Assembly (NCBI GenBank): GCA_013696365.1
Contig: JACCYS010000072.1
Span: 1-5,679, forward strand
Length of the DNA stretch: 5,679 nucleotides
Direction: 5' to 3'
Origin: Nocardioidaceae bacterium
GTDB taxonomy: Bacteria; Actinomycetota; Actinomycetes; Propionibacteriales; Nocardioidaceae
Positions 1 to 4,289 of this stretch are shown here, one piece after another. Each line of letters begins with the position of its first letter. Position 1 is the stretch's first letter. The position numbers and the translations under genes were made by a program. The notes under the pieces were generated by a model that saw only the letters and a list, made by a program, of their open reading frames with translations, made no database searches and had not been told where the DNA came from.

Positions 1-215
1 ACGCACAGGCTGGTGAAGTCTCCGCCAGCGCCACCGTACTCCTCCGGTGCGGTCAACCCGAACAACCCGAGATCACCCATCGCCTGCACCACCTCGACGG
101 GGAAGTAGTGCTTGCGGTCCCACTCGGCGGCATGCGGCGCGATCCGGTCGTGGGCGAAGTCGCGCACCGAACGTCGGAACTCCTCGTGCTCTCGACTCAG
201 CTCGAACGACGTCAT
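1..215 (-). CDS. Acyl-CoA dehydrogenase, N-terminal 71 residues (runs off left edge)
   Basis: The reverse strand reads from an ATG at 215-213 through 71 codons to the window edge without a stop. The protein begins MTSFELSREHEEFRRSVRDF and contains RIAPHAAEWDR (24-34), LGLFGLTAPEEYGG (49-62) and GAGGDF. This is the typical alpha-helical N-terminal domain of FAD-dependent acyl-CoA dehydrogenases, which oxidise an acyl-CoA to the 2-enoyl-CoA and pass electrons to ETF. The FAD-contacting middle domain and the catalytic glutamate lie outside the window, so substrate (isovaleryl, other branched-chain or short-chain) cannot be read directly. The start is supported by GGAGGT about 6 nt upstream. A perfect 20-bp palindrome lies 21 bp upstream of the start, and a second copy precedes the LiuR-like regulator gene, so control by that regulator and a role in branched-chain acyl-CoA breakdown are inferred. 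Family assignment is firm; substrate is a guess. Confidence 0.9.
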   Translation of the reverse strand, partial: MTSFELSREHEEFRRSVRDFAHDRIAPHAAEWDRKHYFPVEVVQAMGDLGLFGLTAPEEYGGAGGDFTSLC

Positions 216-218
216 TGC

Positions 219-225
219 TACCTCC
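219..225 (-). promoter_or_regulatory. Ribosome binding site of the acyl-CoA dehydrogenase gene
   Basis: Read on the reverse strand this is GGAGGTA, a near-perfect Shine-Dalgarno match, with the ATG at 215-213 a few bases downstream. It fixes the start of the dehydrogenase frame. Confidence 0.8.
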
Positions 226-236
226 GCGCCAGATCT

Positions 237-256
237 TTACGTTGACGTCAACGTAA
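237..256. promoter_or_regulatory. Palindromic operator 1, probable LiuR-like MerR site upstream of acyl-CoA dehydrogenase
   Basis: The 20-bp sequence TTACGTTGACGTCAACGTAA is a perfect palindrome (ten paired positions, centre 246/247). It lies 21 bp upstream of the dehydrogenase ATG and 66 bp upstream of the phosphoesterase ATG. The 20 bases CTTTACGTTGACGTCAACGT (235-254) recur exactly at 1257-1276 before the MerR-family regulator gene. MerR-family dimers bind long palindromes of this type within promoters. No convincing -35/-10 pair was found around it, so whether it represses or activates cannot be read. It could also affect the rightward phosphoesterase gene. Confidence 0.8.
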
Positions 257-322
257 GCCTGCTTCGGCCGATCGGACAAGTCGGTTGCGCTGCATAACGC
301 GGTCGCGGCGTGGTGCAATCTG

Positions 323-1249
323 ATGATGGAGCCGTGGGGGTGCAGACGAGCAGGTGCCGTCGTCCTGCTGCTGACGCTGGCTGCCTGCTCGGGCGGCCAG
401 GCAGTGGACGGTCCGGCCTCACAGCCGCCTGCACCCCGCGGTGCGATCACGGTCGTCGCCGCCGGAGACATCAGCACCTGCCCAGGTGTGGACTGCGGGC
501 CCGCGGACACCGCAGCGCTGGTCGACGACATCGACCCCAAGGCGGTGCTCACGCTGGGGGACAACCAGTACCCGAGCGGCGAGCTGGTGGACTTCCAGGA
601 GAAGTACGCCAAGACGTGGGGGCGGTTCACCGACATCACCCACCCGGCACCCGGCAACCACGAGTATTACGCCAGCCCGGACGCCGACGGGTACTTCGAC
701 TACTTCGGTGCCGCTGCCCACCCAGACACCGATGGCTACTACTCGTTCAACCTCGGCGACTGGCATCTGGTTGCGTTGAACAGCAACGACGAGTGCAAGG
801 AGGTGGCGTGCGACGACGGGTCGGAGCAGCAGCGCTGGTTCGCCGACGACCTTGCCGCCAGCGACGCGCGCTGCACGCTCGCCTACTGGCATCATCCGCG
901 TTGGTCCACCGGCGAGCACCGAGACACCGAGAGCTCCGACGCGCTTTGGCAAACGGCTGCCGACGGCGGCGTCGACCTGGTGCTGAACGGGCACGACCAC
1001 GACTACGAGCGGTTCGTAGCTCAGGACGCCGACGGCGTCGCGGACAAGCAGGGCACCGTCGAGATCGTCGCCGGCACCGGCGGGGTTGCGTTGCGTGACT
1101 TCGCTGAGCCGGCCGGCCCGCTCACCGCCGCGCGCGTCGAGGATCACAAGGGGGTGCTGCGGCTGGACCTGGGCGCGCAGTCGTACGCCTGGCAGTTCGT
1201 GGCCGTCGGCGGCGACGTGCTGGACCAGGGTCGGGACGACTGCTCCTGA
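323..1249 (+). CDS. Lipoprotein metallophosphoesterase (calcineurin-like / purple-acid-phosphatase-like)
   Basis: The 308-residue protein has a short lipoprotein signal: a basic stretch (RR 8-9), a hydrophobic run and lipobox LAAC at 19-22. Cys22 would be lipidated, placing the enzyme on the outer face of the cytoplasmic membrane. After a Pro-rich linker come the dimetal phosphoesterase motifs in order: GD at 48-49, GDNQY 79-83, PGNHEYY 110-116, WHHP 189-192 and NGHDHDYER 222-230. These supply the usual Asp/Asn/His metal ligands, so it should hydrolyse phosphomonoesters or diesters; the substrate is unknown. Cysteines 53/58 and 158/163 could form disulfides outside the cell. Two adjacent ATGs (323 and 326) are possible starts, and neither has a strong ribosome binding site; the upstream one is used here. 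It lies between two copies of the same palindromic operator and ends 44 bp before the regulator gene. Its link to acyl-CoA metabolism is not evident. Confidence 0.9.
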   Translation: MMEPWGCRRAGAVVLLLTLAACSGGQAVDGPASQPPAPRGAITVVAAGDISTCPGVDCGPADTAALVDDIDPKAVLTLGDNQYPSGELVDFQEKYAKTWGRFTDITHPAPGNHEYYASPDADGYFDYFGAAAHPDTDGYYSFNLGDWHLVALNSNDECKEVACDDGSEQQRWFADDLAASDARCTLAYWHHPRWSTGEHRDTESSDALWQTAADGGVDLVLNGHDHDYERFVAQDADGVADKQGTVEIVAGTGGVALRDFAEPAGPLTAARVEDHKGVLRLDLGAQSYAWQFVAVGGDVLDQGRDDCS

Positions 1250-1258
1250 GGCCGGGCT

Positions 1259-1278
1259 TTACGTTGACGTCAACGTCA
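1259..1278. promoter_or_regulatory. Palindromic operator 2, probable autoregulatory site of the LiuR-like regulator
   Basis: The sequence TTACGTTGACGTCAACGTCA contains a perfect 16-bp palindrome ACGTTGACGTCAACGT (1261-1276), with one broken outer pair (T1260/C1277). It repeats operator 1 in the same orientation. It fills most of the 44-bp gap between the phosphoesterase stop and the regulator ATG, ending 15 bp before that ATG, which is where an autoregulatory site would be expected. A TTG inside it (1264) opens the regulator frame further upstream, but that start would put coding sequence in the operator and is not preferred. Confidence 0.78.
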
Positions 1279-1293
1279 GGCACGCTGCGGATT

Positions 1294-1695
1294 ATGGGAT
1301 CGGATGGCGGTCAGCGCACCTGGGGCATCGCTCAGCTGGTCGAGGATTTTGGGGTGACCGCCCGCACCATCCGGTTCTACGAGGACCGGGGCTTGCTGGC
1401 ACCCCGCCGCCGGGGGCAGCAGCGCGTCTACGAGGTCCGCGACCGGGTGCGGTTGGCGCTGGTGCTGCGCGGGCGCCGGCTCGGCTTCAGCCTGGGCGAG
1501 ATCGCCACCATCGTGGATATGTACGACGCGGAGCCCGGCGAGGCGGGTCAGTTGCGCTACCTGCTGGACCAGATCGCGGCCCGGCGCCTGGATCTGGAGC
1601 GGCGGCGGCGCGACATCGACGAGACGCTCGCCGAGCTCGCCGTGGTCGCCGATCGGTGCCGTGACGACCTGGCCGGGCTGGCCGCAGGGTCATAG
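1294..1695 (+). CDS. MerR-family transcriptional regulator, LiuR-like
   Basis: The 133-residue protein has the MerR winged helix-turn-helix at its N-terminus: WGIAQLVEDFGVTARTIRFY (10-29), then EDRGLLAPRRRGQQRVY (30-46) with the wing, and LRGRRLGFSLGEIATIVDMYD (58-78). A long charged coiled-coil dimer helix follows (about 84-121), containing QLRYLLDQIAARRLDLE. The RGQQRVY, MYD, GQL and IAARR features match, from memory, the LiuR branch of MerR proteins, which in proteobacteria control leucine/isovalerate and related acyl-CoA catabolism. There is only one cysteine (C122), so no metal-sensing cluster like those of MerR, CueR or SoxR; an acyl-CoA-type ligand is inferred. The ATG at 1294 is chosen because it leaves a normal MerR N-terminus and keeps the upstream palindrome non-coding. 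Its ribosome binding site is weak. The second operator copy directly upstream suggests autoregulation. MerR assignment is firm; the LiuR subtype is likely. Confidence 0.9.
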   Translation: MGSDGGQRTWGIAQLVEDFGVTARTIRFYEDRGLLAPRRRGQQRVYEVRDRVRLALVLRGRRLGFSLGEIATIVDMYDAEPGEAGQLRYLLDQIAARRLDLERRRRDIDETLAELAVVADRCRDDLAGLAAGS

Positions 1696-1736
1696 GGTCG
1701 GCCGTGTGTCCGCCCATCTGGCGCGGACCCTCGACG

Positions 1737-1744
1737 AGGAGGAG
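1737..1744 (+). promoter_or_regulatory. Ribosome binding site of the MetE-like gene
   Basis: AGGAGGAG lies 7 nt before the ATG at 1752. It decides that start over an in-frame GTG at 1704, which would add 16 residues (CPPIWRGPSTRRRSR after the start) of non-family character. Confidence 0.8.
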
Positions 1745-1751
1745 AAGTCGC

Positions 1752-2894
1752 ATGCCCATCCCGACCGAGAACGTCGGCTCGCTGCCCCGGCCCGCCCGAC
1801 TGCAGCAGGCCATCGCGGACTACGACGCCGGCAGCATCAGCTTCGAGGACCTGGCGGCCGAACAGGACGCGGCCTGCAAGGACTCGATCGAACGGATGGA
1901 GGCCACGGGCGCGCCGATCGTCTCGGACGGCGAGCAACGGGCGTCCAGCTTCGCCACGTACCCGATCACCGACACCCTCGCCGGCACCGGCCTGGCCGAC
2001 AACCTTGCCGCCGATGGGCAGTACTTCGCGATCTTCGACGACGGTCACCATCGCCAGCTGCCCCGGCTGACCGGAGCGCCGTTCCGCTACAAGACCTTCG
2101 CCTCGGACTACCTGAGCAAGTCCATCCCGTACGCGTCCGGGCCGATGAAGCAGGCGGTGATCGCGCCGTCGATGTTGTCGCTGCTGTATCCGTTGGACGA
2201 AGAGGTGGACGGATACCCGCGCGAGCAGTTCCTGTCCGACCTGTGCGATGAGGCGGAGAGAGACATCCGGCAGGCCTTCGCCGCCGGTGCTCAGCGGGTC
2301 TCGGTCGACTTCACCGAGGGGCGGCTCGCCTCCAAGAACGACCCTCGCAACCCGTGGACCGGCCGGCACATGCTGCAGCAGTTCATCGAGCTCAACAACC
2401 GGGTGCTGGACCGGTTCTCCGCGGAGGAGCGGGTGAACATCGGCATCCACACCTGTCCAGGCGGTGACATGGACTCGGTGCACTCCGCCGACGTCGACTA
2501 CGCCGACCTACTGCCGTCGATGTTCGGCATGAACGCCGGCTACTTCCTGATCCAGCTCGCCAGCGAGCGGGACAAGGAGTATGTCTACAAACTGATCGGC
2601 GAGCACAGCCGCGAGGACGCCAATGGCGTGCCGCAGGTCTGCCATATCGGGGTCATCGACCCGCTCAACCCGACCGTGGAGACGCCCGAGCAGGTCGCCG
2701 AGGACCTGGTCACCGCTGCGCGGCACATCCCGGTCGAGCGGCTCGGCGCGACCGACGACTGCGGCTTCTCGCCGTTCAGCGTGGACGACAAGCCGAAGCA
2801 CGGATCGCCGGACTTCGCCCGCGACGTCGCCTTCCAGAAGATCGCGGCACGCGTGCAGGGGGTGCAGATCGCCGGCGAGCGCCTCGGGGTCTAG
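1752..2894 (+). CDS. Single-domain MetE-like (cobalamin-independent methionine synthase II) zinc methyltransferase
   Basis: The 380-residue protein matches the C-terminal catalytic barrel of cobalamin-independent methionine synthase rather than the full two-domain enzyme (about 750 residues). It begins MPIPTENVGSLPRP, with the family's GSxPR motif at 9-13, followed by SDGEQ (58-62). VDFTEG (D186, E189) stands where MetE has its IDEP motif. The thiol-activating zinc site looks complete: H233-x-C235 in IHTCPGGD, C337 in ATDDCGFSPF, and probably E272 in LASERD. Such proteins move an alkyl group to or from a thiol. The size and N-terminus also resemble the epoxyalkane:coenzyme M transferase type, so methionine synthesis is not assured and the substrate is unknown. 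The gene lies 56 bp after the regulator stop on the same strand with no obvious terminator between them, so co-transcription is plausible. Family is firm; reaction is open. Confidence 0.87.
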   Translation: MPIPTENVGSLPRPARLQQAIADYDAGSISFEDLAAEQDAACKDSIERMEATGAPIVSDGEQRASSFATYPITDTLAGTGLADNLAADGQYFAIFDDGHHRQLPRLTGAPFRYKTFASDYLSKSIPYASGPMKQAVIAPSMLSLLYPLDEEVDGYPREQFLSDLCDEAERDIRQAFAAGAQRVSVDFTEGRLASKNDPRNPWTGRHMLQQFIELNNRVLDRFSAEERVNIGIHTCPGGDMDSVHSADVDYADLLPSMFGMNAGYFLIQLASERDKEYVYKLIGEHSREDANGVPQVCHIGVIDPLNPTVETPEQVAEDLVTAARHIPVERLGATDDCGFSPFSVDDKPKHGSPDFARDVAFQKIAARVQGVQIAGERLGV

Positions 2895-2940
2895 CCCCCC
2901 GATCCGGCCGTCATCCGCGCATTTCGTACCGTCCAACAGC

Positions 2941-2997
2941 GCGGGCGATGATGCATTGCCGGGGTCCCAGCACCCGCAATCCATCATCGTGCGTCCG
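2941..2997. repeat. 57-bp imperfect palindromic repeat, copy A
   Basis: This intergenic element starts 46 bp after the MetE-like stop. Its core (2946-2989) folds as an imperfect hairpin: CGATGATG pairs with CATCATCG, then ATTGC with GCAAT, then GGG with CCC, separated by single mismatches around a short loop. It matches copy B (3389-3444) along its length, with shared blocks GATGATGCAT, CGGGGTCC, and CATCATCGTGYGTCCG at the 3' end, roughly 80% identical by eye. It could be a terminator for the methyltransferase gene, but no T-run follows. Duplication suggests a dispersed extragenic palindrome family. The remaining stretch to 3072 holds nothing else recognisable. Confidence 0.75.
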
Positions 2998-3072
2998 CTA
3001 GGGCCGGCGTTCATATGCCGAGGGCGGCAGCGTCGCCGCGCGGTCTCGAACAGGGCGTCAACTGGTGCCGGG

Positions 3073-3396
3073 ATGGCGTTGGGACTGCTGCTCGGCGCCA
3101 GCACCGTTGGCTTCGACACCGGCCTCGGCGACCTCGCACTGCAGGGAGCGCTCACCGGCGTGGTGGTCGGCCCGGTGCAGGCGCTCGCGCTGGCCGGTCG
3201 CACGGGCTGGGCCGCGCGGGCTGCGTGGACGGTGGCCGCTCCTGCGCTCTGGGCCGCGGCCTGGACGGTGACCACTCTCGCCGGCGTCGACGCGCAGTAC
3301 ACCGTGTTCGGCGCGACCGGAGTGATCACGTACAGCGCTCTGGCCGGTCTGCTGCAGGTGCTGATCGTCCCTTCACCACCACACACCTGCGGGTGA
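3073..3396 (+). CDS. Small hydrophobic membrane protein, probable N-terminally truncated remnant
   Basis: From an ATG at 3073 the frame gives 107 residues with about four hydrophobic segments: 1-14, 25-41, 50-71 and 77-99. They are rich in Gly/Ala and contain VVGPVQALAL, LWAAAWTVTTLAG and TVFGATGVITYSALAGLL. This pattern resembles the C-terminal half of a polytopic membrane protein common in actinobacteria, in which the WTVTT-G-D and VFGA-G segments end a protein of about 200 residues. The first half appears missing: residues read upstream in the same frame are Arg-rich and not membrane-like, and the ribosome binding site is poor (GGTG). The last residues (PSPPHTCG) run into repeat copy B, so the original C-terminus may also be lost. 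It may be a decaying fragment or a genuine short gene. Function is not recognised, and family resemblance is from memory. Confidence 0.5.
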   Translation: MALGLLLGASTVGFDTGLGDLALQGALTGVVVGPVQALALAGRTGWAARAAWTVAAPALWAAAWTVTTLAGVDAQYTVFGATGVITYSALAGLLQVLIVPSPPHTCG

Positions 3397-3444
3397 TGAT
3401 GCATGAGCGGGGTCCGAACACCGGAACGCATCATCGTGTGTCCG
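3389..3444. repeat. 56-bp imperfect palindromic repeat, copy B
   Basis: This is the second copy of the element at 2941-2997, in the same orientation. GATGATGC (3395-3402) pairs perfectly with GCATCATC (3428-3435); an inner arm CGGGGT/ACACCG with one mismatch brackets a CCGA loop. It overlaps the last bases of the membrane-protein frame and ends 5 bp before the stop of the leftward cold-shock/NYN gene, so it lies between converging frames. A two-way terminator role is possible, although there are no flanking T/A runs. Both copies stand at gene 3' ends. Confidence 0.75.
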
Positions 3445-3449
3445 AGGCG

Positions 3450-4115
3450 CTAGTCCAGGAGGCGGCGCAGGCTGCCGGCGTCCATGACGGCAACCCCGGC
3501 AGGCAGCCGGGCGCGAAGCCCCCGGTCGCTGGTCACGACGCGTACGAACCGTCCGGCCGTGACCTCCTCGACCACCCGGTCCACCAGGGCGTCGTCGCCC
3601 GAGCCGGGCGCGATGATGGAATCCAAGCCCGGCGGCACCTCGGCCGCTCTGGCCCGGCCCTCGAGCACCACGAGTAAGCGGGGCACCGCAACGTCGATGT
3701 TGGCCAGGCGCCGCAGCAGCCGCGTCGTCGCACCGGCGCGGTCGCGCCACCACCCGTCCGGGCGCGAGCCCAGCACGTTGGCAACGTCCACGACCAGCAC
3801 GTCCGCCTGCTCCGCTGGCTCATCCAGGTCAGAAGCTCGGAATATCTGGGCTTGGTGATGCCCGTCGTCGGTGATCTCTTCCCGGTCGACGGGCTGCTGG
3901 CTGGCCGGCCAGACGCGCACGGCGCTGTAGTCGAACCCGTCCTGGCCTAGAGCTTCCCAGTCCAACTCGACCTGCTGGCCAACCGAGAGCGTGGCGTAGC
4001 CGGCGACCGCGACCGCGCTGAAGTGAGCCCAGCAGCCGCCGGGCGTCGCGGCGGAGTCGATCACGCCCCAGCCATCGTCGTCGTGCCATCGGCGTACGGT
4101 CCCCGGCACACTCAC
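3450..4115 (-). CDS. Cold-shock domain fused to a PIN/NYN-type nuclease-like domain
   Basis: The 221-residue protein starts at a GTG (4115-4113), giving MSVPGTVRRW, the usual N-terminus of actinobacterial cold-shock proteins. Residues 1-70 form a cold-shock/OB-fold domain with the RNP1-like GWGVID (15-20) and RNP2-like CWAHFS (28-33), ending at VRVWP. An acidic linker (about 71-104) leads to a second domain with VLVVDVANVLG (106-116), DGWWRDRAG (120-128), an APGSGDDALVD segment (169-179) and VVTSDRGLRARL (193-204). Asp110, Asn113, Asp174/175 and Asp197 are placed like the acidic metal site of PIN/NYN (YacP-like) RNases. The inferred role is RNA binding by the first domain and metal-dependent RNA cleavage by the second, in the cytoplasm. 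In my recollection the two parts are usually separate proteins. No close partner genes exist: its neighbours are a convergent remnant and a divergent carboxylase. Domains are clear; nuclease activity is unproven. Confidence 0.85.
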   Translation of the reverse strand: MSVPGTVRRWHDDDGWGVIDSAATPGGCWAHFSAVAVAGYATLSVGQQVELDWEALGQDGFDYSAVRVWPASQQPVDREEITDDGHHQAQIFRASDLDEPAEQADVLVVDVANVLGSRPDGWWRDRAGATTRLLRRLANIDVAVPRLLVVLEGRARAAEVPPGLDSIIAPGSGDDALVDRVVEEVTAGRFVRVVTSDRGLRARLPAGVAVMDAGSLRRLLD

Positions 4116-4135
4116 AGCGTCATCTTCGTCCTAAG

Positions 4136-4184
4136 TGGTCACAGACGACACTGTTGCGCGCGAGCCGGGTGCCGGTTGTGACCA
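4136..4184. promoter_or_regulatory. Spaced inverted repeat TGGTCACA...TGTGACCA in the divergent intergenic region
   Basis: TGGTCACA (4136-4143) and TGTGACCA (4177-4184) are perfect 8-bp inverted repeats, with half-site centres 41 bp apart, near four helical turns. They lie 20 bp upstream of the cold-shock/NYN start and about 105 bp upstream of the carboxylase start. They could be paired half-sites of a regulator of the leftward gene, or a weak long-loop hairpin. No regulator is identified. Confidence 0.4.
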
Positions 4185-4220
4185 GTTGCCGGGCGCTCGG
4201 CGCTAAACCGGCAACGGGAC

Positions 4221-4246
4221 ACGCTGGCCACGCTGGCCACGCTGCC
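4221..4246 (+). repeat. 9-bp tandem repeat ACGCTGGCC, nearly three units
   Basis: Two exact units (4221-4229, 4230-4238) are followed by a third lacking one G (4239-4246). The array ends 7 bp before the TAGACT -10 candidate and so covers the -35 position of the presumed carboxylase promoter. Confidence 0.7.
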
Positions 4247-4253
4247 AGGCACC

Positions 4254-4259
4254 TAGACT
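4254..4259 (+). promoter_or_regulatory. Probable -10 box of the acyl-CoA carboxylase promoter
   Basis: TAGACT fits the TAnnnT -10 pattern common in actinobacterial housekeeping promoters, and lies 30 bp before the GTG start. No TTGAC-like -35 is present at the right distance; that position is filled by the tandem repeat. Transcription would begin near 4266. Confidence 0.5.
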
Positions 4260-4279
4260 CCCCCCGACCCTCAGCGAAC

Positions 4280-4284
4280 GGGAG
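4280..4284 (+). promoter_or_regulatory. Ribosome binding site of the acyl-CoA carboxylase gene
   Basis: GGGAG sits 5 nt before the GTG at 4290 and decides that start. The nearby ATG at 4286 is out of frame with the carboxylase and meets a stop (TGA) at 4292 within one codon of its own frame. Confidence 0.65.
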
Positions 4285-4289
4285 TATGC

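Noticed and set aside
293..298. CATAAC as a -10 box for the phosphoesterase gene
   Set aside because: No matching -35 hexamer at 16-18 bp; too weak to call.
1264..1293. Upstream TTG start for the regulator, adding ten residues
   Set aside because: It would place the start codon inside the palindromic operator and add residues before the normal MerR N-terminus.
1557..2483. Long leftward open frame (308 codons) opposite the MetE-like gene; likewise 419-1147, 2508-3434 and 4203-4964
   Set aside because: These lie antisense to well-supported genes, have Arg/Gly/Val-rich low-complexity translations with no recognisable domain, and are what high-GC coding DNA produces by chance.
2884..2901. Short GGGG-TCTAG-CCCC hairpin over the stop codon of the MetE-like gene as a terminator
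   Set aside because: Only four pairs and no T-run, and it overlaps the coding end; the larger palindrome at 2946-2989 is the better candidate.
2941..3444. Integron gene cassette with attC sites flanking a small gene
   Set aside because: The repeats are palindromic and near 57 bp, but the GTTRRRY/RYYYAAC core ends of attC sites are not at their boundaries and no integrase is present.
4136..4184. CRP/FNR-type binding site
   Set aside because: The half-sites are in the opposite order (TCACA...TGTGA) and 33 bp apart, not TGTGA-N6-TCACA.
4116..4289. Carboxylase gene as a member of the LiuR-like regulon (methylcrotonyl-CoA carboxylase)
   Set aside because: No match to the ACGTTGACGTCAACGT palindrome occurs upstream of it, and its end (WIETEWDNTVEPYA) resembles AccA3/PccA-type chains, so a leucine-specific role is not supported.
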